NCBI GenBank assembly: GCA_954871525.1
Contig: OX940864.1
Span: forward strand, 20,826,001 to 20,890,000
Direction of reading: 5' to 3'
DNA: 64,000 nucleotides
Source of the DNA: Parietaria judaica
Taxonomy: Eukaryota > Streptophyta > Magnoliopsida > Rosales > Urticaceae
Position 1 is the first letter of the stretch. The number at the start of each line of letters is the position of its first letter. The notes below the pieces were generated by a model. The model was given only the letters and a program-made list of their open reading frames with translations, was not told the DNA's origin and ran no database searches. Positions 46,893-58,560 of this stretch are shown here, in pieces. Both the position numbers and the translations under genes were made by a program.

Positions 46893-47836
46893 TAAGCGCA
46901 AAATTAAACTTTAACTTTTAGTGGCTTGCATTTTGAAAGAGTAACGCAATACGCGTTGCATGTTACAAAAATGATAAACAATTTTAAGTTGTGTGCAAGC
47001 CAAGACTTGTTTTGAGAAACTTTTCATCAATTATACTACTTGTGTCTCAGATCTTATAAGATTTTCATGTTAATAGTTCTTGAATAGCTTAAATTATCGA
47101 TTCATATATATAATATTATAATTTAGTATATTGATCTCGTCGAAAGTAATCGACAATAATATCTGTTATGGGTATTTTACAGAATTTATTTTAAAATAAT
47201 TTAATAAAAGAAAAATTATTTATTTGATTTTTCTTTCATTAAGCCAATTTTATCCAAAATGCTCACCGGAGGTCCGTTTTCATAAAACAAAGTGTCTAGA
47301 TGTTCCTAAAAATATCGACATACTAAAAAACGCCATAAAATTTATATAAAAAAGGCCTCGGAATGCTCCCAGGCCTTTGAAAAGGCCTTAAAACGCTTTC
47401 GGGCCTTTAAAAAGGGTCCGGAAGCACCTCGGGTGGGCCCCACAAGCCCCCACACGCCTCCACACGTTGCCACGTGGTCACAGACGTCTCTAGATATCCC
47501 CTAGACCTCTCCACGTGCTCCCACGAGCCCTAAAACGTACTAGCCAGGAGCCGCCACGTGGACAGGGCGCCCTCCTCTCTCTTTGCGAGTACTGGGCACG
47601 TGTAGGCGCGCGACAGGCGCAGAAACCAGGCGCGTGTGGGCGCGTGGAGAATCTGATGGGGACGTGGTCGGTGCCACTGGGCCGACCAAACTGCAGGGAC
47701 CCGAAAAACTATATAATATTGTTCGGCGGGCTTCCTAGAGTAATTTATAATTGCATTTGAACCCCCGGACCCTATTATAAATAGAAACTCGGTTTCAGTT
47801 CAACGGTAACTCATTCTCACTCATCAAAGTTCGACT
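46893..47836. repeat. 0.93-kb tandem duplication, copy 2 (LTR-like)
   Basis: Partner of 45961-46815, with scattered substitutions and small indels. TATA at about 47773-47780. The copies stop matching at tcactcatcaaagttcgac. Confidence 0.85.
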
Positions 47837-48351
47837 ACCCGGTTCTCCCTGACCTCGTGTGTTCTTTTGCCGAGGTTCGAGTACGGAGAATCAGCTAGAG
47901 CGGAAGCCCTGGTAAAAATTTTGGTACGATTTACGACCTTCCCTGTTAATATTCTCGCGGTTCTCATGCTATCCTTCAGTCTATTATCTCAGGCAGATTT
48001 ATTGACTTTACGGATAGACCGAGGACCCGGATCAGGGTCAGTGACATAGGTGGAGGGTCTGACCTGCCAGGACCCATCAAAAGGTTAATATTGTGATCAT
48101 CCCTACGTGGAGACCATATATAGGGGCGTCCCAAACCTGTAACCCCGGCCTTGTCACTTCCAGGCCCCATGGTAACAGGTAGCGGATAAAGCCCATATTT
48201 CTGGTCCACGGTCAGTGGAGGGTCTGTTTGACCCGAAAGTGCAAGGGGTCAAAGTTCTTAGCCCACTAAAGTCAACAAACGACGTTGGGCCCGGTCCAGC
48301 ACGAGCAATTGGGCCGCTCAAGTGTGTGATCTAATTTGCAGCATCAACAAT
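47837..48351. other. Probable Gypsy-type LTR tail
   Basis: GC-richer sequence ending gatctaatttgcagcatcaaca, a form seen at the end of several plant Gypsy LTRs (from memory). No primer site follows. It may be the U5 of the duplicated LTR-like unit to its left. Confidence 0.35.
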
Positions 48352-50704
48352 ATCTTTGAATAAGTCGTATATCACGAACAATTGATAGTTTTTGTCGTTT
48401 TAAATGCACAAAATCAATGGGCTAAATTTTGAAAGTACAAAAAGTATTGTTGTCAAAGATTAATATTTTAGGGGAAAGAACATGCAAATTTCAAGAGGCA
48501 CTCTTGCCGATTACTTCAAACCAAAAAAAAAGATACACAATTTTAAAGAAGCCATCTCAGAAAAATATCAAATTGGTTTTCATCAATGAGTTCAAGATAA
48601 CTCGATAGTGAAGATTGAATTGTGGATCGGAGACATTTAAGTAAAGACATTAGACACAAAACGGTTATGATACGAAGAAATTTACTTTAGTTTTTTTAAA
48701 ATAAATCTAAGCTCAGTCGACACGAACATGATTAACGCAATTAAATAGTATATAAATAGGATAAGACATGAACACGATAACAAAATGAGACCAAATTGAC
48801 TCGATTAAGAAAGAAAGAAAAGAAAACTCACGAAAGGCCTAAAAACCACCTAAGGTTTATGAGAATTGCATATACTTTTAAATAATTCATTTATATTCAC
48901 TTTTAGAAGAAAAAAAGAAGACCATATTAACCCTAATATTAATTATATTTATTTATTTTTGTATATTAATTATTTATTATATATTTTAATTTTTGAAATT
49001 ATATTATCATAAAATTATGATTGAAAACTTCCCCAATTAATTAGGTTTTCATTTAATTTTGTTACTTTGACCTAAAATCTTTATCATTTATTTAAAAAAC
49101 ATTCTCCTCTTCGCTATTACCACTCGCTCGCCCACCGGTATATGCTTTTCTTCCTCGTTCTTCGTTTTTTCAATTCTCCGGCGAACTTTTGAGCTCCAAT
49201 CGCCGTCAATGGAGTTTCGGCGACTCTATTGCGTTCTGACGAATTTTTATGAGGCTGAAATCGACACAGATCTGTTCGGTTGATGAGGCTGAGAGAGAAG
49301 CATTCGGTGATCGGAGAGAGGCTTCGAGGCTGATCCGAAAACCAGCACGCGAAGGCCTAGAGAGAGAGAGATAATAGTAAGTAATCTTTCATAACTATAT
49401 GTATAGTTACAGCTTACTTTTTTACACGTACTTATAAGTAATCTTTGTTATATCATCCATGTTTTCATATACGTATATATGAGTAACGCAATACTATAAG
49501 TTTATAACTATAAATATTGTAATTTCGTAATTTGTACATATCAAACTATAAAAATGTTTACAAATTTAAATACTATTTAATATCATAACTATAAACACGA
49601 TTTTATAACTATATAAGTGAAACTCCAAATTCGTAACTATAAATATGAAACTGTAACTAAGAAGATTTATCAAAATTTCGTAAATATATTTACAGTTCAA
49701 CAGGTTAAAAACTTTTTGTAAATATATTTACAGTTTTTTACATGTTAATAGATTTCGTAAATATATTTACAAGTTAATAAAATTGCAAATTTGTAACTAT
49801 AAACTGTAATTAAGAGGATTTATTCAGGTGGATGTAGTGATTAATAGGAACCAAAAGTTCGAAGAAAAAAACAAGATTTGTTTTTACCATCAATAGAAAT
49901 GAACATTTGTCTCATTTCCCCGAAAAATGAGAAGAAAAAAAAAGCATTTTGAAGCATTTACATTGAGATAATAGTAAACATACGTAAGTGTTTAGTGAGG
50001 TACATAATACTCTTTTTCTTTTTCCACACCAGAAGAGTAAAAATTGCACTTACAAGGTTTTTTTTTTTTTTTTTTTTTCATTCGTTAACCATATCCATAG
50101 TAGCTAATAGCTATACTCACTTCATAGCTATTATAACTAATGATGCCATACATATATAACTTTTCACTGGTCTAAAATATTAATAGAACACATTTTTTTA
50201 AAGTAATGGTATCAGATTCAAACCATTAATAATTTATATGCAATAAGATCTCATGATATAGCTAGAAGACAATTTTAGTGTTGAGAAACGATGATCTCAT
50301 GATAGTGGTGATATCCGTATACAATGATCTATTCTAGACCAATACTTTGTTGAATATTTTAAGTGGAAGACTTAGGTTAGGTGTAAGATACAGTCAACTC
50401 TATCTTATTGTCGGCTCCTATGGACTACTAAGTCAAACTTTGTGTCACCGGCTTCTTTGGTTTGCTGGTGATGGGGGAGATTTCTCTGTGTGAGAGGGGC
50501 GGCGGAGTCCACTAATAAAAAATATTAATAAATTTCTTAAACTAAAAACAAGAACTTGAGAATATATAACATTGAAAAAGGTTTAGCTTTATATTGACAC
50601 ATATTTTAATAACTTTGGTATATTTAAGGACATTAACCCTATATAATATACTAGGAAATTCCACTTACATAGTTTCAGTGGACACTCTTGTTTGGGACAA
50701 TAAA
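48352..50704. other. AT-rich intergenic region
   Basis: No gene is recognised. 49190-49380 (tggagtttcggcgactc ... gagagagagagat) reads like a 5' UTR or a captured gene leader. Three perfect palindromes GTAAATATATTTAC lie at 49679-49692, 49718-49731 and 49758-49771. A T-run is at about 50060-50078. Confidence 0.4.
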
Positions 50705-50719
50705 TCGATATTTATATAT

Positions 50720-52077
50720 TATAAAAAGAGAAACTCACAAGTGATGTGGCACACTAACATCAAGGTATTAGAAAAGGAGAAATCTTAAAGCAATTTCACA
50801 ATTTGCCACCATAGAATCAAGTTATTGAGGATTCTAATTTTTATAGAATTTTCATTTATTTATGTTGGTGCAACTTAATCATAAATTTGTATTTATTACA
50901 AAAATTAAAACTATGTAACTTACAAGCATATCAAAAGACCATTGGATATAAAATTGTACCTTAATCAATTTTTAGTGTATACTAACACACCAAAAAAATA
51001 GTTTCTTTTTGTCTTAAATGTATTCATTGATTAATTTTTTTATGCTTAATTGCATGCAAAATGAATCTGTAATTTATATTGCTTATTTTAAACAAAAAGT
51101 TTAACAATATGTTTTTTTTACGTTTTTTTTAATACACTAAATCAATATGTTTCTTATTATTAGTTTTTGTGTACTCTTTTTTTCTTCTTCTTTTAAGTAT
51201 TAAAAAAAAAAAACACATTTGATGAAATGAGACTTTTCATAAACACCACCACATTTATGGAGAGGCTATTGGTTTTTGCAGTCATAAAGTGTATTTATAT
51301 GTATTAAGATTGAGACTTTTCATTTGTAAATTTTGTTGTCTATAAAGGCTTTGTAAGACATGATTTATGAAATAATATCATTCTTACTCTATTTTTATGT
51401 TTTCTCTTATCTCTTGCTATTGTTATTTTCTCTTATTATTTTGTTAATCGTACTATTGTTCTCATGTCTTTGATATTTTTTAGATCCTACGATCTCATCT
51501 TTCTAATGTTTATAAATGTTATTTATTTATATATATAACATGTATTATCAACACGATGTGTCGACTCCAATGACTTTTTGACAAAATAGGAATCAACTTC
51601 TCAATAACTAGAGCGGTTTGCTCCCCGACATCACAAAGAGCTTTATATTGGCGCCCAACCTTCGTAAGTAACTCTCTTTGAACGATAATGTTTTATCATT
51701 CGGATTATTTTTACACACTTCTATTTTATGTATAAATTTGATGAATCTTTTTACATCCTTCACATTGGTCGTTCCTATTTGATAGCGACATCAGAGGGAG
51801 CTTTGTATTGGCGTTCAACCTTAGTAAGTAACTCTCTCTGAACAACAATGTTTTATCCTTTTTTCACACTTTCTTTGGTCTATCCTGTTTTGTGTCTATA
51901 ATTTTGATTTTCACAATTTATGTTATTAATTATTCTCTTCTAATGTTCTTATTAGTTTGTTAAATCTTTTTTAATTTTTATGAAAAAAAAAATATTTCTT
52001 CTCCACTTTGAAATCTGAGTACCTTCTAATGTGTTTTTTTTATTGTATGTTTTAAATTATGTTAATTGTTCACTATT
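50720..52077. other. AT-rich noncoding stretch with possible old LTR end
   Basis: No gene is seen. 51480-51550 ends ...gtattatcaacac and could be an old LTR end, but no partner or primer site was found. The 160-bp direct repeat at 51627-51860 is described separately. Confidence 0.35.
51627..51860. repeat. Direct repeat, two copies with a 160-bp period
   Basis: gacatcac/gacatcag ... agctttrtattggcg ... caaccttcgtaagtaactctct starts at 51627 and again at 51787. About 75 bases are conserved in each copy. Confidence 0.8.
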
Positions 52078-52192
52078 GTAGTACTTGATGTCTTGATCCA
52101 TACATTTCCCGCTGACTGTGAGCCATAAACGCCCTCATGGGAATGTCATCATATGTGAACTGTAGCTCCGGTAGGGTGGCGCCAATCACAAG

Positions 52193-53206
52193 TTATTGGA
52201 GCCTAGGTGGCGCTTCAAGCACCGATGGCTTCAGACTCCTTATCCAAGACTCATCAAAGGTACCTCCTTTGGGAAACGTGATTTCGCGATCATATGCCTC
52301 GACCTAAACAATCAAATTCAATAAAATTTAGTATCAATAAAATAACAACATTCAAGTTAATCAAATGATAGTTTAGTATTATATAACACTTACCCCGGCA
52401 TTCATGCAAAGACCCAAAATAAGGAACGGGAATCCCAATGAGCTCTTCTTGTGGTCGTAGTTGACGTGGTTCATGTGGTGGAAGATCTCCCGACCCACAT
52501 CGATGTTCAACCCTTTTGCGCCGGCGTAGATAAGCTTCAGAAAATCGAACTGAAGCTCCGTGAAGTGAAGATGCGGGTAAAGATGGTAACCGAAGAAGTA
52601 CATCCAAATTTTCCCGATCTTAGACAACTGGCTCTTCTCAAGGCGTGATTTCCCAGCTCTTGAATGCCATTGCACACCGGGCTGCGCAATCGTTGCATCG
52701 ATGTCGTCGTAAAATGCCTTGTCCAACTCGACCTCAGCACCCGGGTAATGGTTGTGCTCATCCTCCTCTACGGTATAATTCGGAGTGCCATAGTAGGCAT
52801 TTATGACCTCCGGACTGATGGGAACGCGCACATTTTGAACTATCACGAACCCGTCCTTGACGTTGTCAGGAAGGGCCGCATAGAATTCGAGGACCATGCT
52901 TGTGTACGCCGTGTTCTTTGGCTCGAGCATATAATTTAGCCAACCCCGGCGTTGATAATTGGCGTTGACGAGGTCATTCACCGCATTCGAAGCGAGCGGT
53001 AATTCGATGAAACCACGCTCGGAGCAAAGTTTCCGCGTGCATATCTTCGCGTAACGGTTCTTTGCCGGTTCCTTCATTAAGGGCATATGCGGCGGCGGAG
53101 GCGGAGGAACCGTTTCATTGACCTCGTCTTCGGGCAAATCAGTGTTCCAGTGCTTTCCCCATTTCGCCATTTCTTTCCTAACACCCCGTCTTACTTTAGG
53201 CGCCAT
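52193..53206 (-). CDS. Putative plant transposon protein (Transposase_32-like), 2 exons, probably truncated
   Basis: Exon 1 is 53206-52394 and exon 2 is 52303-52193, joined by a GT-AG phase-0 intron into 307 codons. Seen: MAPKVRRGVRKEMAKWGKHW, a proline run, then RKLCSERGFIELPL, RRGWLNYMLEPKNTAYTSMV, LEFYAALPDN and VPISPEVINAYYGTPNY. This order matches the Pfam 'putative plant transposon protein' domain (Transposase_32), known only from plant mobile elements. After the TAA at 52195-52193 the same frame stays open for about 38 more codons (LVIGATLPELQFTYDDIPM), so the stop is probably a mutation. The gene points away from the CACTA-type end at 60719 and likely belongs to that element. Its biochemical role is unknown. 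Confidence 0.75.
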
Positions 53207-53269
53207 TAAAATATGAAGAAAAAAAATAGCATATATTCATTTCACGGAATTCAAACCAAAACATAAACT

Positions 53270-53720
53270 AAATTTTAAAACCAAAATATATTCGCATTAA
53301 AAATCGGCCTAATCACAATTCCTAAACAAAATTAATTCACAATTCCTAAACTAAATCAATTCACAATTTCAAAACCTAATCACAATTCACAATTCCTAAA
53401 CCTAATCACAATTCACAATTTCAAAACCTAATCACGATTCACAATTCCAAAACCTATTCACAATTTCAAAACCTAATCACAATTCACAATTCCTAAACCT
53501 AATCACAATTCACAATTTCAAAACCTAATCAAGATTCACAATTCCAAAACCTAATCACAATTTCAAAACCTAACCACAATTCACAATTCCTAAACCTAAT
53601 CACAATTCACAATTCCAAAACCTAATCACAATTTCAAAACCTAATCAAATTCACAATTTCAAAATCATAAAATCGCATAAAATCGCATAAAATCAAAACC
53701 TAATCGCATAAAATCATAAA
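53270..53720. repeat. Imperfect tandem repeat, ~27-bp unit, upstream of the transposon gene
   Basis: About 15 copies of cacaattcacaattyctaaacctaat and variants. AT-rich, between the Transposase_32-like start codon and a GC-rich leader (cggcgggcgacggc, 53810-53860). Confidence 0.85.
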
Positions 53721-53984
53721 AAAAAAACCCAAAATCGATGTTCAACCCTAAAAATCGAAAAATCCTACAAATTCAAGCAAAAACACAAAGATTCAAGCCT
53801 AACCTTAAGACGGCGGGCGACGGCAAGCGACGGCGGGCAACGGCGGGGGAAGGCGGGCGACGACGAATGGGTAGAGGTCGTGGCGGCGAGCGAAGGCGAG
53901 AGAGAAAGAGAGAGAGAGAAATATTAGGGTTCGTGCGAAATGAGGGATTTCGGCTCCTGTTTGGGTTAAAACACGACTCTCGCC

Positions 53985-54227
53985 GCGGCAAACTTAAATT
54001 AGCCGCGGCGAGTCATCCCAACGACACCAAAAAGTGTCGTTGGACATGAAGATTGTTTTCCATCCCGACGACACTAATATATGCGTAGTTGGAACACTAC
54101 CCGCCGCGGCGAATATTTGCTTTCTTCAACCCCTCCAAACGACACTCATATATGTGTGTAGTTGAACACTGTTCGCCGCGGCGAATATATGATTCCGACG
54201 ACACATAAAAATTTGCGTCGTCGGAAT
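53985..54227 (-). mobile_element. CACTA-type subterminal repeats (left of the Gypsy insertion)
   Basis: Units of gccgcggcgaatat alternate with hairpins such as acgacacYaaaaagtgtcgt and ccgacgacacat...gcgtcgtcgg. These continue at 60594 after the LTR element and lead to the terminus at 60719. Together with the ORF at 52193-53206 this is one element on the minus strand, with about 1.15 kb between terminus and ATG once the insertion is discounted. Confidence 0.6.
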
Positions 54228-55022
54228 TGTTGAGGTCTGATTTCGTCAAATCCATCTTCAACATAACTCGTGGCGTTTTGTTCATAAACGACATGAGGGA
54301 AGGCGAGGAAGTCCTCATCCAAGGAGGATTATTCTCGAGGGGGATCATCCGCGAGGAGGTCTAGCCACGAGGAGGGATGGTTAGCGTAAGAGCCAAACCA
54401 CGATGAAGCGTCCCATCACGGTCGTCTCGAGGAATTTCGTCATGATGATCGGCGCAGAGCCCAATGACGGCTGAAGGGATGTGCATTTATTGAAGCCCAC
54501 CTACCCACTCTGGCAGCCTGCTCTAGAAATGACATAAAGCATGGGTTAGCCACGCTTCCCTCAAATCACTCCTAGAGAAGCTAGTGATTGGATGTGACAG
54601 AGCAGAAGGGAGAAAAAAAGAAGAAATGAGACCCTAGTGACATTGATGGAAAGCTGGCAAAGTCCTCAGCCTATAAATACTATGAGAAACCTCATTGAGA
54701 GGGGAAAAAAAAAGGAGGGGAGACTCTGGACGGAAGAGATGAGTTTCTAGAGAGAGAAACTAGTTTTTAGAGAGAGAAACTCCAGAAAAGGAGAGATTTC
54801 TTTGTATTTTTTAGTACCGATCTATTGTAATCCGATTATATGGAGATTAGAGAGCGCCGTCGTGCCTTTTTTCATCATACTTCGAATGTCCAGCTAATAA
54901 ACGGGAGAAACCGAGTCCTTTCGGGAATATAATAAATCTGGAATATTCGTGTTCATTATTTTTATTGTGTTCATTTGATTATTCTTGTGACTGGAAAATG
55001 GCGGTGAAAATCGCCCTCAACA
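54228..55022 (+). repeat. 5' LTR of the Gypsy-type element
   Basis: 795 bp. TATA box TATAAATA at 54672-54679, about 350 bases before its end. Confidence 0.92.
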
Positions 55023-55023
55023 G

Positions 55024-55043
55024 TTTGGCGCCCACCATGGGGC
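55024..55043 (+). other. Primer binding site of the Gypsy-type element
   Basis: TTTGGCGCCCACCATGGGGC follows the 5' LTR directly. TTTGGCGCCCACC is the form seen in many plant Ty3/Gypsy elements, unlike the tRNA-iMet site of the Copia elements in this window. Confidence 0.8.
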
Positions 55044-55440
55044 TTAGTTTTTCTCTAACTCATAGCTAGGAACTCGAAGAGATGACGACGGACGGCGACA
55101 ACGACAACACCAAGCACTGATCTCATCTTTACCTTTGATAAATAAAACTGCATTCTTTCCGCGTTTTCTTGCAGGCCTTGCCTTGAGCTTCGATTCGACA
55201 GGTCATTCGCCCTTATCAGACGCTCGAGGCAAAAGTTATGGACGTCGGAAGATTGGTCGCCGAGAGCGATGGCTTCGTCAAACACCTGCTCGTCGCCCGT
55301 CGCTCCTTGGACCATATTCTCGTTTCTATTTATCATCTGCACGTGATTTCTAGTTTTTCTCGAAGATTATGTCTTAAGCTTCGATTCGATAGGTCATTTG
55401 CAAAAATCGGACGCTCGAGGAGAAAGTTACAGGTGTTGGA
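55044..55440 (+). other. Leader of the Gypsy-type element
   Basis: No gag is seen. Two related blocks, ccttgagcttcgattcgacaggtcatt (about 55179-55206) and cttaagcttcgattcgatag (about 55373-55392), show an internal ~195-bp duplication before array 1. The longest frame (55238-55705) runs into the array and is not a known protein. Confidence 0.5.
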
Positions 55441-56950
55441 AGAGCTCATCAAGGAGAGCTCGAGGAACTCATCACGAAGAGGAGCTCGAGGAGCTCATCA
55501 CGAAGAAGAGCTCGAGGAGCTCATCAAGGAGGAGCTCGAGGAGCTCATCACGAAGAGGAGCTCGAGGAGCTCATCTAGGAGAGCTCAAGGAGCTCATCAC
55601 GAAGAGGAGCTCGAGGAGCTCATCAAGAAGATCTCGAGGAGTTCATCACGAAGGAGAGCTCGAGGAGCTCATCAAGGAGGAGCTCGAGGAGCTCATCACG
55701 AATAGGAGCTTGAGGAGCTCATCACGAAGAAGATCGAGGAGCTCATCAAGGAGGAGCTCGAAGAGCTCATCAAGAAGAGGAGCTCGAGGAGCTCATCACG
55801 AAGAGGAGCTCGAGGAGCTCATCACGAAGAGGAGCTCGAGAAGCTCATCACGAAGAGGAGCTCGAGGAGCTCATCAAGAAGAGCTCGAGGAGCTCATCAC
55901 GAAGAAGAGCTCGAGGAGCTTATCACGAAGAAGAGCTCGAGGAGCTTATCAAGTAGAAGCTCGAGGAGCTCATCACGAAGGAGAGCTCGAAGAGCTCATC
56001 ACGAATAGCAGCTCGAGGAGCTCATCAAGGAGAGCTCGAGGAGCTCATCACGAAGGAGAGCTCGAGGAGCTCATCACGAAGAAGAGCTCGAGAAGCTCAT
56101 CAAGGAGGAGCTTGAGGAGCTCATCACGAAGAGGAGCTCGAGGAGCTCATCAAGGAGAGCTCAAGGAGCTCATCACGAATAGCAGCTCGAGGAGCTCATC
56201 AAGGAGAGCTCGAGGAGCTCATCACGAAGGAGAGCTCGAGGAGCTCATCATGAAGAATAGCTCGAAGAGCTCATCAAGGAGGTGCTCGAGGAGCTCATCA
56301 AGGAGAGCTCGAGGAGCTCATCACGAAGGAGAGCTCGAGGAGCTCATCACGAAGAGAAGCTCGAGGAGCTCATCACGAATAGGAGCTCGAGGAGCTCATC
56401 AAGGAGAGCTCGAGGAGCACATCACGAAGGAGAGCTCGAGGAGCTCATCATGAAGAAGAGCTCGAAGAGCTCATCAAGGAGGTGCTCGAGGAGCTCATCA
56501 AGGAGAGCTCGAGAAGCTCATCACGAAGGAGAGCTCGAGGAGCTCATCACGAAGAGGAACTCGAGGAGCTCATCAAGGAGGAGCTTGAGGAGCTCATCAC
56601 GAAGAAGAGCTCGAGGAGCTCATCAAGGAGGAGCTCGAGGAGCTCATCACGTAGAGGAGCTCGTGGAGCTCATCACGAAGAAGAGCTCGAGGAGCTCATC
56701 AAAGAAGAGCTCGAGGAACTCATCAAGGAGGAGCTCGAGGAGCTCATCACCAATAGAAGGTCGTCAGCAGACAGCTCGTCATCAAAGAAAGTTTGCCTCC
56801 ATCGGGAGATCATCAACAGAGATGCCATTACCAAAATTTCGAGGCTCGAGGAGCTCATCACGTAGAGGAGCTCGTGGAGCTCATCACGAAGAAGAGCTCG
56901 AGGAGCTCATCAAGGAAGAGCTCGAGGAGCTCATCACCAATAGAAAGTCG
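55440..56950. repeat. Array 1: 23-27-bp units built on GAGCTCGAGGAGCTCATCA
   Basis: About 55-60 units of gagctcgaggagctcatca followed by aggag, cgaagag, cgaagaa or aggaga. The unit length varies (23, 24, 26 bases), so the reading frame changes from unit to unit. The apparent proteins (EELEELIKEELEELI or RSSRSSSRRGARGAHH) are translations of the repeat, not conserved products. Each unit contains GAGCTC twice and CTCGAG once, so strong hairpins are possible. A break at about 56760-56850 holds a duplicated non-array piece (cgtcagcagacagctcgtcatcaaagaaag), repeated at about 56965-57000. Confidence 0.92.
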
Positions 56951-57189
56951 TCACCAAAAAGAGCTCGTCAGCAGACAGCTCGTCATCAAAGAAAGCTCGC
57001 CTCCACCGGGAGATAATCAACGGAGACGCCATTACCAAAATTTCGAGAAGAGCTGATTGAGACGCGCCCGACGATGACGACCCTCATAAAAACTAAAGTT
57101 TGATGCAGACACGACGAGGTCTATCCTAACCACGGCGCAAAATCGGCGACGAAGTTGGCTGACCACATCGCAAAAAAAGGTAATCTACA

Positions 57190-58080
57190 AAATTACAAAC
57201 AAACCGGCGAGAGTGCTGAGAAAATTATTAAAAAAAATTATATACGGCTAAGGGTGCCGAGCAAGCCCAAACCGGCGAGAGTGCCGAGGAAACAAACAAG
57301 GCGAGAGTGCCAAGCCTTAAAGGCGAGAGTGCCTATGGGGTCCTGGAAACTAATCGGCTCGTACCCGATGAAACCCAGCGACACCCACAAGTATTAACTA
57401 CGGCGAGAGTGCCGAGAGAAAGAGGTACGGCGAGAGTGCCGAGAAAAAAGAGGTACGGCGAGAGTGCCGAGAAAAAAAGGTACGGCTAAGGGCGCCGGGT
57501 AAGCCCGAGCCGGCTAGAGTGCCGAGCAAAAAGAAAAAATATTTACGGCTAAGGGCGCCGAGTATGCCCGAGCCGGCGAGAGTGCCGAGCAAAAAGAAAA
57601 AATATTTACGGCTAGGGCGCCGAACAAGCCCATACTGGCGAGAGTGCCTAGAAAACTACGAATATATATATATTATACATACATAAAGGCGAGAGTGTCT
57701 AAGAGAAACTGCTCGGTGAGAGTGCCGAGCAGGGAGAAAAGGAAAAGAAATATACATACGGCTAGGGCGCTGAGCAAGCCCATACCGGCGAGAGTGCCGA
57801 GAAAATTAAAAAAAAAATACGGCTTGGGTGCCGAGCAAGCCCAAACCGACGAGAGTGCCGAGAAAATAAAAAATACGGCTAGGACGCCGAACAAGCCCGA
57901 TCCGGCGAGAGTGCCGAGAAAATTATGTAAAAAAAAAATATACGGCTAAGGGCGCCGAGTATGCCCGAGCCGGCAAGAGTACCGAGATAAAAGAGGCGAG
58001 AGAGCCCAAACAAAAGGCGAGAGTGCCTACGGCGAGAGTGCCGAGAATAAAAAGAGGCGAGAGTGCCCAAAAATAGTGAT
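57190..58080. repeat. Array 2: ggcgagagtgccgag units with A-rich spacers
   Basis: About 30 occurrences of ggcgagagtgccgag or ggctaagggcgccgag separated by A-rich spacers of 3-30 bases (agaaaaaagaggta, aaaaatatttac). A higher-order pattern (ggctaagggcgccgagtatgcccgagccggcgagagtgccgag) recurs at about 57484, 57544, 57607, 57761 and 57946. It is not coding in any consistent frame. Confidence 0.88.
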
Positions 58081-58560
58081 CCTCGATCACGACCAACGTG
58101 CCGTCGGGAGGGACACTCCTTTCCGACGAGCACGGATTTTCTCTTATACAACAGAGTAAGGTGTGATGCCCGACGACAACACACATGCCGAGGAACGATA
58201 GGTGATTCTTCAAACAAACAGACAGCGAGTCTCTCGATGAAAAATCAACGATGCCTGGGCCGCATCAGCGCCCGTCGGCGAATGTCGTCGCCAACGAGGG
58301 CCTCTATGACGACCGAATACTCTGGCTCATGACCAGGGAACCACGCCAACTTTCGAAGAAGAACCTGAGAACAACACACAACGAGAAGAATAAAGGAAGC
58401 ACGACAAGGAGAAGAAATAGCTCGGCGACATAACCACACAAGGAGCAGACGAAGCGATAGTCAACTTCGAGGATTAGTGAAAAAAGCAATGCGAAAGAAA
58501 GAGTTAGTCATGAGCAAGGCAAAGGTTACTGCATCCGTGACATAGGCATCGTCATCGCGA
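58081..58560. other. Non-repetitive interval in the Gypsy-type element
   Basis: Short open frames on both strands (about 60-110 codons) show no retroelement domain. Possibly the remnant of an older internal sequence. Confidence 0.4.

Noticed and set aside
52073..52088. CACTATTGTAGTACTT as the missing CACTA terminus of the 52-60 kb element
   Set aside because: Beyond CACTA it does not match the terminus at 60719 (CACTACTACAAATA), and the 3-bp flanks differ. Probably chance.
55398..57016. Long plus-strand ORFs rich in RSSRSSSRRGARGAHH or EELEELI, resembling SR-rich or coiled-coil proteins
   Set aside because: They are translations of the GAGCTC array in different frames. Unit lengths of 23, 24 and 26 bases shift the frame repeatedly and no frame is conserved.
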